A DNA stretch of 64,000 nucleotides from Chloroflexota bacterium (lineage in GTDB: Bacteria > Chloroflexota > Dehalococcoidia > Tepidiformales > Tepidiformaceae), in the NCBI GenBank assembly GCA_026705605.1, contig JAPPAK010000001.1:248001-312000 (forward strand). The letters run 5' to 3'. Within the stretch, counting starts at the first letter, position 1, and each line of letters starts with the position of its first letter. The translations under genes and the position numbers were made by a program. This document shows positions 44,533 through 52,795 of this stretch, in pieces. The notes under the pieces are model-generated. The model ran no database searches, had not been told where the DNA came from, and was given only the letters and a program-made list of their open reading frames with translations.

Positions 44533-45179
44533 GAGTGGGCGACCTGGTACTTGGATTCGACCCCGGCGGTGTCAGGCGGTTTGGCTGGGCCGTGTGTGAA
44601 GACCGCGGCGACTTGTTGAGGGTCCATCAGTGTGGTGTCGCCAGCGATGCCGAGGAGGCCTTCAACCGAGCGGGCGCCAACCTCCTACCGGATGCGAGCG
44701 TTGTGGCGGCGGGCGTAGATGCTCCGATGTTCTGGGGTAGGACAGGAAACAGAGCGGTTGATGCCAGCATCCGGCACGCAGTGGACGCAAGTGGCGATCC
44801 GAATGCGGCTGGTACCGTCCAACAGGTCAACTCTCTCTGGGGTGCCTGCTTGGCTCAGGGGATTCTCCTGGGGAGCTTCCTGCGCGAGGGCTTTCCCGAT
44901 GCCGAAATCACGGAAGCGCACCCAAAGGCGCTTCTGTGGCTGCTGGGAGTTGCAACTCGGGCCCACCCAGCGAGTGACGTTACGCTCGACGAATTGCCCC
45001 ACCTCGGCGGTGCGACTGGCCCCGCCGTGTCAGAGCATGAACGAGACGCCGTCCTCGCGGCTTTCGCCGCCTGGTCGATGTGCAGGCGCGAGCCGGGGTG
45101 GCGGAACCTGTTCGAAGATGAGCCCAGCCCTGTGTTGCCACTCGGCACGCCTGCGAGCTACTGGATGCCTTTGCCATGA
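44529..45179 (+). CDS. DUF429-like predicted RNase H-fold nuclease
   Basis: This 216-residue protein begins MRVGDLVLGFDPGGVRRFGW, an RNase H-like first strand with the acidic residue. It later shows VVAAGVDAPMFWGR, the ITEAHPKALLWLLGV motif and SEHERDAVLAAFAAWSM, which together resemble DUF429 proteins, a predicted nuclease family with an RNase H fold. Its base composition is lower in GC than the genes on both sides, which hints at transfer even though it overlaps both neighbours by four bases (ATGA). The biological role is unknown. Confidence 0.75.
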   Translation: MRVGDLVLGFDPGGVRRFGWAVCEDRGDLLRVHQCGVASDAEEAFNRAGANLLPDASVVAAGVDAPMFWGRTGNRAVDASIRHAVDASGDPNAAGTVQQVNSLWGACLAQGILLGSFLREGFPDAEITEAHPKALLWLLGVATRAHPASDVTLDELPHLGGATGPAVSEHERDAVLAAFAAWSMCRREPGWRNLFEDEPSPVLPLGTPASYWMPLP

Positions 45180-46075
45180 CTGCGACCGACCTCACCGACG
45201 CCGTCATCATCGAAGCGGCTATCAACGGCGCGACTCCGAAGTCGCGGAATGCCACTGTCCCGCGCACGCCGCCCGAGATCGCCGAGGACGGGCTCCGCTG
45301 CCTCGAAGCGGGCGCCGCCATCGTCCACAACCACAACGACGAGCCAGTCGTCGGCGACGCGCCCGAGCACGACCCCACCCCCTACCTCGAGGCCTGGGAC
45401 GTCATCCTCGCCGAACGCCCCGACGCCCTCCTCTACCCCACCATGCCGAGCGGCGGTCCCCACACCACGTTCGAGCGTCGCTACGCCCACATCCCCGCCC
45501 TCGCCGAGGCCGGCGTGCTCCGTATCGGGCTCGTGGACCCCGGTTCCGTGAACGTCGGCGGTCGCGGCCCCGACGGCCGCGCCGCCGACATAGAGGCGAC
45601 CTACCTCAACACCTTCCGCGACGCCCGCAAGATGTTCGACACCTGCCACCGGCACAATCTCGGGCCGTCCATCTCCATCTTCGAGCCGGGTTTCCTGCGC
45701 GTGGCGCTGGCCGAGCACGAGGCCGGGTCGCTCCCGCCCGGGTCGCTGGTCAAGTTCTACTTTGGCAGCGAACGCACCCTCTCCGGGCTCCCGCCGACGC
45801 CCGCCGGCCTCGAGGCCTACCTCGACATGCTCGCGGGGACCGGCCTGCCCTGGTCGGCCGCCGTGCGCGCCGGCGACGTGACCGCCTGCGGCATGTCCGC
45901 CCTCGCGATCTCGCGCGGCGGCCACGTGCGTATCGGCCTCGAGGACTACGCCGGTCCGGGGGAGCCCTCCAACGTGGAGCTCCTGCAGGCCCTCCTCGAT
46001 GTCATCGAGCAGGCCGGCAAGCGTCCCGCCACCCCCGACGAGGCTGCTGCCATCCTTGGGATTCCCGCCCGCTAG
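45176..46075 (+). CDS. Beta-keto acid cleavage enzyme family (BKACE, DUF849)
   Basis: This 299-residue TIM-barrel protein has the DUF849/BKACE signatures: AVIIEAAINGATPKSRN at the start, the zinc ligands H51 and H53 in AAIVHNHND, the YPTMPSGGPHTTFE strand, the FEPGFLRVALAEHE region and VRIGLEDYAG near the C-terminus. BKACE enzymes use zinc to cleave a beta-keto acid with acetyl-CoA, giving acetoacetate and a new CoA thioester; Kce of lysine fermentation is the prototype. The specific keto acid cannot be read from the sequence. Its stop overlaps the convergent PNPOx-like gene by four bases. Confidence 0.92.
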   Translation: MTATDLTDAVIIEAAINGATPKSRNATVPRTPPEIAEDGLRCLEAGAAIVHNHNDEPVVGDAPEHDPTPYLEAWDVILAERPDALLYPTMPSGGPHTTFERRYAHIPALAEAGVLRIGLVDPGSVNVGGRGPDGRAADIEATYLNTFRDARKMFDTCHRHNLGPSISIFEPGFLRVALAEHEAGSLPPGSLVKFYFGSERTLSGLPPTPAGLEAYLDMLAGTGLPWSAAVRAGDVTACGMSALAISRGGHVRIGLEDYAGPGEPSNVELLQALLDVIEQAGKRPATPDEAAAILGIPAR

Positions 46076-46533
46076 TCGAAGTCGACGGTGTAGCGCTCGG
46101 GCCCGATGCCGAGGACGACGGTGATGCGTCGCGGGGCGATGCAGTAGAGGTTCCCGATCTTGGTGAAGTAGTTGGAGAGCCAGTTCTTCGCGACCAGCGC
46201 GTCGAAGTAACCCTCGTAGCGGGGGTCGTCGGGATCGATACGCTCGGCCGTGCCCTCGATGGTCACGCGGTCGAAAGCCGGCCAGTCGTAGCCGAGCACG
46301 TCCCGGTTGTCGATGAGGAACGCAACTTCGGGGATGGCCTCGGTGTCACGCGTGTGCTGAGACTCGATGACGCTGCCGTAGATGACCTCGCCCTCGTCCG
46401 TGAGGTGGAAGAGGACGAAAGCCGGGTAGGGCGTGCCGTCGTCCTCGTGGATGGTGGCGAGCGTGCCTCCGAACTGGGAGTCGGCCACGCGCAGCGCTTC
46501 CTTGAGGATCTCTTCGGGAGAGAGTTCGGCCAT
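46072..46533 (-). CDS. Pyridoxamine 5'-phosphate oxidase-like flavoprotein (153 aa)
   Basis: This 153-residue protein has the split-barrel FMN-binding fold of the PNPOx-like/HugZ group: GGTLATIHEDDGTPYPAFVLF, VAFLIDNRDVLG and DRVTIEGTAERIDPDDPRYE. A C-terminal segment NYFTKIGNLYCIAPRRITVV follows. Such proteins bind FMN, F420 or haem and reduce various substrates. The length is short, so it is not true PdxH. It lies immediately downstream of the HNH gene at 46534, with no gap between them, so they are probably co-transcribed. The substrate is unknown; F420 use would fit a genome with LLM oxidoreductases. Confidence 0.85.
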   Translation of the reverse strand: MAELSPEEILKEALRVADSQFGGTLATIHEDDGTPYPAFVLFHLTDEGEVIYGSVIESQHTRDTEAIPEVAFLIDNRDVLGYDWPAFDRVTIEGTAERIDPDDPRYEGYFDALVAKNWLSNYFTKIGNLYCIAPRRITVVLGIGPERYTVDFD

Positions 46534-47061
46534 CTAGACGGCGGCCTTCGCCTTCTCCGCGCCCGGGATGAACTTGCCCCAGCCCTGGTAGCGGCGGAGA
46601 TACTGGAGGTAGCCGTGGTAGATCGGCACGCGAGGCTCCGCGGGCCGGGTGCGCAGGCGCATGCGCGCCTCGCCCGGTGTACGACCCGCCTTCCGGTGAT
46701 TGCACGGCTTGCACGCGCTCACGAGGTTGTCCCAGCTGTGCGTCCCCCCGCGGTAGCGGGGCACCACATGGTCGAGTGTGAGGTCCTTGCTCGCGCGGCC
46801 GCAGTAGGCGCAGGCCCAGCCGTCTCGGGCGAACACCTCGCGCCGGGAGAGCCGCAGTTTCGGTCGCGGCCGGCGAACGTAGTACACCATGCGGATGACC
46901 GAGGGCAGGGCGAAGTGGCGGTTCGCGCTGTGGATGACCCCCTTCGCCGTCTCGATCACCTCGGCCTTTCCCCGCAGCACGAGGACGAGGGCGCGGCGCA
47001 CGTTGCACACGTTCAGCGGCTCGTAGTTCTGGTTGAGAACAAGCGCGAGCGAGCCACTCAT
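46534..47061 (-). CDS. HNH endonuclease (175 aa)
   Basis: From ATG 47061 the 175-residue protein starts MSGSLALVLNQNYEPLNVCN, the hallmark of a very widespread bacterial HNH family. The nuclease core is CAYCGRASKDLTLDHVVPRY, then GGTHSWDNLVSACKPCNHRK, with two zinc-binding CxxC pairs and the HNH residues in place. The family is chromosomal and conserved across Actinobacteria, Chloroflexota and Deinococci; its cellular task is not settled. GGAGG precedes the start and TACCAT is a -10 candidate. It is unrelated to the HNH gene in the cassette at 30363, which belongs to a different family. Confidence 0.93.
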   Translation of the reverse strand: MSGSLALVLNQNYEPLNVCNVRRALVLVLRGKAEVIETAKGVIHSANRHFALPSVIRMVYYVRRPRPKLRLSRREVFARDGWACAYCGRASKDLTLDHVVPRYRGGTHSWDNLVSACKPCNHRKAGRTPGEARMRLRTRPAEPRVPIYHGYLQYLRRYQGWGKFIPGAEKAKAAV

Positions 47062-47268
47062 GGGGGGCGACCTCCGCGGGATGGTAGCAAGCGCCCCACA
47101 ACGCGGCAATTTGGGAAAGCCGCGGTTCGCGCCCGCGAGCGCCTCGGGTGGTACGCTTGAAGGTGTTCTCCGAACGCCGGCGGCGAGAAGGCATGGCGGG
47201 CTTCGGAGGACCAGAGCAAGAGCCTTGGAAGTAATGAGCCGGCGTGCCGGCAAAGGAGCAGAACCGAG

Positions 47269-47595
47269 ATGGCAGCAACCCCCGAGGTGACGGACGCGAC
47301 GTTCGACGCAGACGTGATGAAGAGCGATCTGCCCGTGCTGGTGGACTTCTGGGCGCCGTGGTGCGGCCCCTGCCGCATGGTGGCCCCGATCGTCGAGGAG
47401 CTTGGCGAGGAGTACGCCGGGCGCGTCAGCTTCTACAAGATGAACACCGACGAGAACCCCGCCGTCCCCTCCCAGTACGGCATCCGCAGCATCCCCTCGC
47501 TCCTGATCTTCAACGGCGGCGAGTTGAAGGGCACCATCGTCGGTTTCCGCCCCAAGAGCGACCTCAAGAAGCGCCTCGAGGAGGCGATCGCCTAG
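47269..47595 (+). CDS. trxA: Thioredoxin
   Basis: This 108-residue protein has the active site WAPWCGPCR with C32 and C35 and the cis-proline region IRSIPSLLIFNGGE. It reduces protein disulfides in the cytoplasm using electrons from the thioredoxin reductase encoded 34 bases downstream. The gene is preceded by 207 bases without another gene, long enough for its own promoter; TACGCT near 47154 is a weak -10 candidate. Confidence 0.97.
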   Translation: MAATPEVTDATFDADVMKSDLPVLVDFWAPWCGPCRMVAPIVEELGEEYAGRVSFYKMNTDENPAVPSQYGIRSIPSLLIFNGGELKGTIVGFRPKSDLKKRLEEAIA

Positions 47596-47629
47596 CGAGA
47601 GCGCAGCACAGGCGCATGGTGGCCCCGGC

Positions 47630-48580
47630 ATGACCGCGGAGAGGCCCGAGACCTACGACATCGCCGTCATCGGCGCCGGTGGCGCCGGCCTCACCGCCGC
47701 GCTCTACGGCGCGCGCGCCCGCAGGCGCACGGTCGTCTTCGAGCGCCTCATGTCGGGCGGCCAGATCGCGACCACGGAGCTCGTCGAGAACTACCCCGGC
47801 TTTCCCCAGGGCATCAACGGCACCGATTTCGCCATGAACCTCGTGCAGCAGGTGGACCGCTTCGGCGCCGAGCTTCGGTACGAGGACGTGCAGTCGATCG
47901 ACCCCCGCCCCGGCGCACCCTTCCGCATCGAGACGAGTGAAGGCTCGTACGAGGCGCACGCCGTCGTCGCGACTGCCGGCGCCGACTACAACAAGCTCGG
48001 CGTCCCCGGCGAGGATGAGTTCATCGGGCGCGGCGTGAGCTACTGCGCCACCTGCGATGCTGCCTTCTTCCAGAACCAGGAGGCGGTCGTCGTCGGCGGC
48101 GGGGACGCCGCCTTTGACGAGGCGCTCTTCACGAGCCGCCACGTCAGCAAGGTCTGGCTGGTCCACCGCCGCGACACGTTCCGGGCGAGCGCGCTCCTGC
48201 AGGAGCGGGTGTTCGCCAACCCCAAGATCGAGATCATCCGCAACACGGTCGTCGAGCGGATCGTCGGCACGGACGGCGTCGAGGGGGCGGAACTGCGCAA
48301 CGTGCAGACCGGCGAGGTCCGCACGTTGCCCGTGAGCGCCGTTTTCATCTTCATCGGCCAGACGCCGAACAGCCACCTGCTCAAGGGTCTCGTCGAACTC
48401 GACGAGGGCGGCCACGCCCGCGTCGACCTGCGCATGCGTACGGCCGTGCCCGGCCTGTTCGTCGCCGGCGACCTGCGAATCGAAGCCGCGCGGCAGCTGG
48501 TGAGCGCCTGCGGCGACGGCGCCACCGCCGCCCTGGCCGCCGAGGCGTACCTTGCCGAGGCTGGCATCGGCGAAGGCTAA
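47630..48580 (+). CDS. trxB: Thioredoxin reductase
   Basis: This 316-residue FAD/NADPH enzyme has the N-terminal FAD motif VIGAGGAGLTAALYGARA, the redox centre CATC (C139 and C142, in SYCATCDAAFF), the NADPH-binding VVVGGGDAAFDEAL motif and the C-terminal PGLFVAGDLR. It reduces the thioredoxin encoded just upstream. The second glycine-rich motif has DAAFDEA rather than the usual DSAxEEA, a mild change. The zinc-ribbon gene follows after 12 bases and is probably in the same transcript. Confidence 0.97.
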   Translation: MTAERPETYDIAVIGAGGAGLTAALYGARARRRTVVFERLMSGGQIATTELVENYPGFPQGINGTDFAMNLVQQVDRFGAELRYEDVQSIDPRPGAPFRIETSEGSYEAHAVVATAGADYNKLGVPGEDEFIGRGVSYCATCDAAFFQNQEAVVVGGGDAAFDEALFTSRHVSKVWLVHRRDTFRASALLQERVFANPKIEIIRNTVVERIVGTDGVEGAELRNVQTGEVRTLPVSAVFIFIGQTPNSHLLKGLVELDEGGHARVDLRMRTAVPGLFVAGDLRIEAARQLVSACGDGATAALAAEAYLAEAGIGEG

Positions 48581-48592
48581 CGGGAGGTCGGG

Positions 48593-48892
48593 ATGCCGCT
48601 GTACGAGTTCGCCTGCGAACGCTGCGGGGCGCGAGACGAGGTGTTCAAGCAGCGCATGACCAGCGACATCGAGCCACCGCCCTGCCCGGAGCCCCCCGAG
48701 GACGGGGAGTGCCGGATGACCCGGGTGATGAGCGGGTTCGCGCATCACCTCAGCTTCGCCACCAAGGTGGCCGAAGCGGAGGCGACCTACGGCGCCGAGG
48801 TCGACGCCGCTATGGGCCCTGAGCCCGACATCGGCAAGTTCGCCCGCCGCTACGACGAGGCCGCGAAGGACCTCCCCCCGGGCGAGAGCTAG
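48593..48892 (+). CDS. FmdB-like zinc-ribbon protein (99 aa)
   Basis: The start MPLYEFACERCGARDEVFKQ matches the FmdB/CxxC zinc-ribbon family. The first CxxC pair (C8, C11) is intact, but the second pair, normally CPxCG, is spread out here as CPEPPEDGEC, an inserted proline/acid loop. Whether it still binds zinc is uncertain. The C-terminal half is acidic and helical. It is the last gene of the trxA-trxB run. Such small ribbons are often called putative regulatory proteins, without firm evidence. Confidence 0.82.
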   Translation: MPLYEFACERCGARDEVFKQRMTSDIEPPPCPEPPEDGECRMTRVMSGFAHHLSFATKVAEAEATYGAEVDAAMGPEPDIGKFARRYDEAAKDLPPGES

Positions 48893-48894
48893 CT

Positions 48895-48909
48895 GTCGGA
48901 TTGTCCGAC
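48895..48909 (+). terminator. GC hairpin after the trx operon
   Basis: GTCGGA (48895-48900) and TCCGAC (48904-48909) form a perfect 6-bp stem around a TTG loop just after the zinc-ribbon stop. It is not followed by a run of T, so it is at best a weak or factor-assisted terminator. Its right arm overlaps the first DnaA-box-like motif. Confidence 0.35.
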
Positions 48910-49023
48910 AAGTTGTCCAAGGAGTTGTCCGGGTCGTGATCCTTCAGGGAGCCCGGTAGCGCTGAGGTCTTGCGCGATCGAGGACGAAGGCAGGCCATCA
49001 GGTTGTCCACAGAGTTGTCCGGC
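48901..49023 (+). repeat. 12-bp-phased array of DnaA-box-like TTGTCC motifs
   Basis: Five TTGTCC-starting 9-mers lie in 123 bases: TTGTCCGAC (48901), TTGTCCAAG (48913), TTGTCCGGG (48925), TTGTCCACA (49003) and TTGTCCGGC (49015). Those within each group are spaced exactly 12 bases apart. TTGTCCACA equals the DnaA box preferred in high-GC bacteria. The array fills the gap between two convergent genes, where no promoter is expected. Confidence 0.7.
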
Positions 49024-50144
49024 TAGCTGTGCTCTCCCCGAAGCGCCAGCGACGAGTCGAACCACTCCAGGATGGCCGCGTTCTCCTCACGCGGGTAGGC
49101 GTGCGCGAGGTCCGCGATCTCGTGGTAGCGCACGTGCGCGCCTGCCTCCCGCAGCGCCTGCTGCGCGGCCTGGGCGAGCTGCACCGGGAACATCCAGTCC
49201 TTCGTGCCGTGCGTGATCGAGATGCGCTTCCCCTCCGCCCCCGCGATGGCCCCGCCCTCGACGTTCTTCGGGTGCAGGACCCCCGCGACGGCCGCCATCG
49301 CCGCGAATGGCGCATCGCCCGAGAGAAACGTCGAGAGGCCGTAGGTAGCGCCGTCGGAGAGTCCCGTCAGCAGGATGCGGTCGCCGTCGACGTTGCACTG
49401 TTCGCGTACGAACTCGACCGAGCGCAGCAGGCGCTGGCGGTCGGCGTCCGGCCCCATCAGGGCCCACGTCGGACCGACCGAAGTCGGTGCCAGCAGCAGG
49501 AAGCGGCGGCTGCGCGCCTCCCGCAGCCACGTCCAGAGGAAGTCCCGCCCGTGCCCCATACCCCCGTGCAGGGCCACGACAAGGGGCCGCGCCTCGCTGC
49601 CGTCCAGCGATTCCGGGACGTACAGGTGGAACTCGCCGCGGGCGTCCGGGTCGTCGTCGGGGCCGCTGCGCTGGATGCCCGTCCCCGGGTCGGAGCTGTG
49701 CGCGTCGAGCGCGTCGAGGTCGCTCCGGACGGCGGGCTCGGCGAAGAGCCCGCCTAGCGAGGGATGCAGCGACCGCAGCGGATACAGCAGTTCCTGGGCG
49801 TGGGCGAGGCCGCGCATGCCCGTGAGCACGTTCCCCGAGCGCTCCGCCCGCGGGACCGGCCGCGTGAAGGCGCTGAGTGCCTCCAGCGCCGCGTCCGCGC
49901 CGCCCCCGAGCTGGTCGCGGATGGGAACGAAGCGATCGGGGAGCGGCGCCTCGCGCAGGTCGGCGAGCGCCGCCTCGAGTTGCTCCTGCAGCGGGCGAAG
50001 CTGCGACTGCAGCTCCCACATCGAGCCCCTGTCGAGATGGCGGAAGGCGCCGCCGAGCGCCTCGATGGCCTCGACCGTCACCGGAGCCAGTGCGCGGGCC
50101 GTGTCGCGGATGGCGTCGGCGTCGCCGGGTGTGGGGTTGGTCAT
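49023..50144 (-). CDS. Alpha/beta-hydrolase esterase (phospholipase/carboxylesterase-like) with helical N-terminus
   Basis: From ATG 50144 the protein is 373 residues. The first 150 are a helical region (ALGGAFRHLDRGSMWELQSQ and onwards) of unknown role. The catalytic half shows LVVALHGGMGHGRDFLWTWL (oxyanion hole), the nucleophile elbow LTGLSDGATYG, HGTKDWMFPV with the acid, and ADLAHAYP with the histidine. This resembles phospholipase/carboxylesterase or PHB-depolymerase-like esterases. There is no signal peptide. The stop codon falls at the right end of the TTGTCC motif array. The longer open frame to 50798 overlaps the GNAT gene and is rejected. Confidence 0.85.
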   Translation of the reverse strand: MTNPTPGDADAIRDTARALAPVTVEAIEALGGAFRHLDRGSMWELQSQLRPLQEQLEAALADLREAPLPDRFVPIRDQLGGGADAALEALSAFTRPVPRAERSGNVLTGMRGLAHAQELLYPLRSLHPSLGGLFAEPAVRSDLDALDAHSSDPGTGIQRSGPDDDPDARGEFHLYVPESLDGSEARPLVVALHGGMGHGRDFLWTWLREARSRRFLLLAPTSVGPTWALMGPDADRQRLLRSVEFVREQCNVDGDRILLTGLSDGATYGLSTFLSGDAPFAAMAAVAGVLHPKNVEGGAIAGAEGKRISITHGTKDWMFPVQLAQAAQQALREAGAHVRYHEIADLAHAYPREENAAILEWFDSSLALRGEHS

Positions 50145-50170
50145 GGCGGGAGTGTAGCGCCTGGCTCCGC

Positions 50171-50740
50171 TCAGTCCTCCGTGGTGTCGAACTCCTCGCG
50201 GGTCAGGCCGAAGAGCAGGATGTCGAGGTAGCGACCCTCGGTGTACGCGGCGCGACGGATGCGCCCCTCCTCCCGGCACCCCAGGCGCTTTGCCTGGCGG
50301 ATGATCGCGTCGTTCGTCTCCAGGCAGCGCAGGTTGTACTTCTGGAAGCGCAGCTCCTGGAAGGCGTAGCGGAGGACCATTCGCTTCGCCTCGAGCGCGT
50401 ATCCCCGCCCGCGGTACGGACGGAAGATCCGCGTGCCAGTTTCGAAGACGCCGGTGCGCCGGTCCATGCCGTGGATGTTGATGTTCCCCACGTAGTCGCG
50501 CGCCAGCGTTTCGATGGAGAAGAAGATGAACTCCTCGGCCTTGCTGAAATTCGCGAACGTTGCCGCCCATTCCTCCGCCATAGCCGCTGACTTCGGCAGC
50601 TCCATGCCGAAGTTCAACCCCCGGATGGCCTCGCTGTCGGCGTCCTCGGCGAGCCATGCCGCGGCGTCCTCGACGGCGAGCGCACGCAGCCGAACGAGCT
50701 CGCCCTGCCAGTAGTTCGCGTCCACATCCGGCTTCGCCAT
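50171..50740 (-). CDS. GNAT-family N-acetyltransferase
   Basis: From ATG 50740 the 189-residue protein has the GNAT pattern of the RimJ/RimL group: GELVRLRALAVEDAAAWLAE at the start, the acetyl-CoA pyrophosphate loop in RPYRGRGYALEAKRM, and the C-terminal NLRCLETNDAIIRQAKRLGC followed by EEGRIRRAAYTEGRYLDILL. It would acetylate an amine on a protein N-terminus, aminoglycoside-like compound or small metabolite. It precedes the esterase gene by 26 bases and may be co-transcribed with it. Confidence 0.9.
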   Translation of the reverse strand: MAKPDVDANYWQGELVRLRALAVEDAAAWLAEDADSEAIRGLNFGMELPKSAAMAEEWAATFANFSKAEEFIFFSIETLARDYVGNINIHGMDRRTGVFETGTRIFRPYRGRGYALEAKRMVLRYAFQELRFQKYNLRCLETNDAIIRQAKRLGCREEGRIRRAAYTEGRYLDILLFGLTREEFDTTED

Positions 50741-50836
50741 GGTTCGAGCGTGGGGTGGGGCTTGCCTTCGCACAAGCCGTAGCCGACGGGGGTATCATCG
50801 CGGCGGCCCCGAACCGGGGCGGCAGGAGGAGCGCTG

Positions 50837-51787
50837 ATGGGTATGCGAATCATTACCAGGGCACCGGGGGGCGGGGGCGACGGCTCCGTCGCCTCCATCG
50901 TCGACGCCTATAAGCACATAGAGGCCGAGGGTTTCCAGTCGGCCTGGGTCGGCAACCACCTCAACCACGACGCCATGACCCTCTGTGCGCTCGCCGGGCA
51001 GGCCACGAGCACGCTCGAGCTGGGCACCGCGGTCGTGCCCACCTACCCGCGCCACCCGATGGTCATGGCGCAGCAGGCGCTCACGACGAACTTCGCCTGC
51101 GGCGGACGCTTCGTCCTCGGGCTGGGCCTCAGCCACAAGTTCATTGTCGAGGACTGGCAGGGACTGACCTGGTCCACGCCCGTGCGCCACCTGCGCGAGT
51201 ACCTCGAAGTGCTCAACGCACTGCTCGACGGCGACCTCGTGAACCACAACGGGCAGGAGTACCGGGTTCACATGAACAACGCCCCCTTCACCCAGCTTGA
51301 TGTGCCCGGCGGCGGACGCCCGAAGGTGCTGATCGCGGCCCTCGGCCCCGGGATGCTCAAGGTGACGGGCGAGCTCGCCGACGGGACCAGCATGTTCTGG
51401 TGCGGCCCCAACTACATCGAGCAAACAGCCGTCCCGACCATCACGAAGGCTGCCGACTCCGCCGGCCGTCCGGCGCCCCGCATCATCGCCGGTATCCCCA
51501 TCTCCGTGACCAACAACGAGGAAGCGGCCCGCGCTTCCTGCGGCAAGGTCTGGGAGGTCTACGGAAAGATCTACTCGTACCGGAAGGTCATCGCCGCCGA
51601 AGGGGTCAGCGGCGTCGCCGAGATGGCCATCGTCGGCGACGAGGCCACCGTGCGCGCGCAGCTGAAGCGCCTGGAGTCGATCGGTGTGACCGACTACAAC
51701 GGCGCTATCCTTCCCGTTCCCGAGGATCCCGATGCGCCCCAGCGCACCTACGACCTCCTGAAGGACCTGAACACGAACGGCATCTAG
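50837..51787 (+). CDS. LLM-class flavin/F420-dependent oxidoreductase
   Basis: This 316-residue TIM-barrel enzyme of the luciferase-like monooxygenase superfamily has FQSAWVGNHL, LELGTAVVPTYPRHPMVMAQ, GGRFVLGLGLSHKFIVED and REYLEVLNALLDG. Many such proteins in Chloroflexota and Actinobacteria use F420 rather than FMN, but the sequence alone does not decide. Its substrate is unknown. A GGAGGAG site lies before the ATG. A perfect GCCCCG/CGGGGC hairpin (50806-50820) lies in the leader, and TATCAT (50793-50798) is a -10 candidate. It starts the plus-strand run leading into the cox-like genes. Confidence 0.92.
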   Translation: MGMRIITRAPGGGGDGSVASIVDAYKHIEAEGFQSAWVGNHLNHDAMTLCALAGQATSTLELGTAVVPTYPRHPMVMAQQALTTNFACGGRFVLGLGLSHKFIVEDWQGLTWSTPVRHLREYLEVLNALLDGDLVNHNGQEYRVHMNNAPFTQLDVPGGGRPKVLIAALGPGMLKVTGELADGTSMFWCGPNYIEQTAVPTITKAADSAGRPAPRIIAGIPISVTNNEEAARASCGKVWEVYGKIYSYRKVIAAEGVSGVAEMAIVGDEATVRAQLKRLESIGVTDYNGAILPVPEDPDAPQRTYDLLKDLNTNGI

Positions 51788-51829
51788 CCTCCGATACGCT
51801 GAACGCAGCGGAGAGGGACGAGGGCGAGC

Positions 51830-52276
51830 GTGGAGATCAAGGGCGAGCAGGAATTCAACGGGCCGCGAGAGCTGCTTTACGAGCTCCTGCTCGACCCGGA
51901 CGTGCTCGCCGGCGCCCTCCCGGGAGTGGAACGCTTCGAGGAAGTCGGGCCCGAGACCTACGAGTCGACCATGCGCGTCGGCATCGCCTCCGTGCGCGGC
52001 ACCTACACCGGCCGCGTCGAGGTGCTTGAGCAAGCCCCGCCGGAGGCGTACCGCCTCAGGATCGATGGGTCGGGCAAGCCAGGCGGCGTACGCGCCGACG
52101 CCACCGTTGAGCTTTCGGAAAACGGCAGCGGCACGACCATGCACTACCGCGCCGAGGTGAAGGCGCGGGGCACGATCGCGCGGCTCGGCGGCCGTCTCCT
52201 GGGCGGCGTCGCCCGTCTCCTCATCGGCCAGTTCTTCAAGTCAATCGAGCAACAGGTAGACGACCGAGCCGCCTGA
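51830..52276 (+). CDS. coxG: CoxG-like SRPBCC-fold protein
   Basis: This 148-residue protein starts at GTG 51830 with [20 protein letters not shown] and the [20 protein letters not shown] motif that marks the CO-dehydrogenase subunit G (SRPBCC) family. CoxG is thought to recruit molybdo-hydroxylase components to the membrane in Oligotropha. Here the C-terminus is short and lacks an obvious membrane anchor. It is the first of four consecutive genes (G, S, L, M type) for a molybdenum hydroxylase, 40 bases upstream of the [2Fe-2S] subunit gene. Confidence 0.88.
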   Translation: MEIKGEQEFNGPRELLYELLLDPDVLAGALPGVERFEEVGPETYESTMRVGIASVRGTYTGRVEVLEQAPPEAYRLRIDGSGKPGGVRADATVELSENGSGTTMHYRAEVKARGTIARLGGRLLGGVARLLIGQFFKSIEQQVDDRAA

Positions 52277-52315
52277 TGGCGGCGCCACCCATACGAGGGC
52301 GACAAGGAGGTCGCG

Positions 52316-52795
52316 ATGTCTGAACCGGTCCCGATCACTATCAACGTGAACGGCCGCAAACGCTCTGCCATGGTCGAGCCGCGGCTGCTGCTCGTGCACT
52401 TCCTGCGCGAGAGCCTGAACCTCACGGGCACGCACGTCGGCTGCGATACCAGCCAGTGCGGCGCCTGCACGGTTCTCCTGGACGGGAGCAGCGCGAAGTC
52501 CTGCACCGTCTTTGCCGTGCAGGCCGACGGCTCCGAGGTCCAGACCATCGAAGGCCTCGCCGACGGCGACGAGCTCCATCCCCTGCAGGACGGCTTCTGG
52601 GAGGAGCACGGCCTCCAGTGCGGCTACTGCACCCCCGGCATGATCATGTCGGCCGTCAACCTGCTGGAGGAGAACCCGGCGCCCAGCGAGGCGGAGATCC
52701 GCGAGGGCATCTCGGGGAACCTCTGTCGCTGCACCGGCTACCAGCACATCGTCAACGCCATTCAGCACGCGGCGGAAAGGATGGCGCAGTCATGA
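52316..52795 (+). CDS. Molybdenum hydroxylase [2Fe-2S] subunit (CoxS-like)
   Basis: The 159-residue protein carries both [2Fe-2S] clusters of the family: C43, C48, C51 and C63 in the plant-ferredoxin-like N-domain ([12 protein letters not shown]), and C102, C105, C137 and C139 in the helical C-domain ([11 protein letters not shown] and [10 protein letters not shown]). It passes electrons from the molybdenum centre to FAD. AAGGAGG precedes the ATG. Its stop overlaps the large-subunit ATG (ATGA), so the two are translated in tandem. Confidence 0.95.
   Translation: MSEPVPITINVNGRKRSAMVEPRLLLVHFLRESLNLTGTHVGCDTSQCGACTVLLDGSSAKSCTVFAVQADGSEVQTIEGLADGDELHPLQDGFWEEHGLQCGYCTPGMIMSAVNLLEENPAPSEAEIREGISGNLCRCTGYQHIVNAIQHAAERMAQS

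Noticed and set aside
48893-49023. Full chromosomal origin of replication at the TTGTCC array
   Set aside because: dnaA, dnaN, gyrB or rpmH are not nearby, no AT-rich unwinding element is seen, and four of the five motifs deviate from the consensus after TTGTCC.
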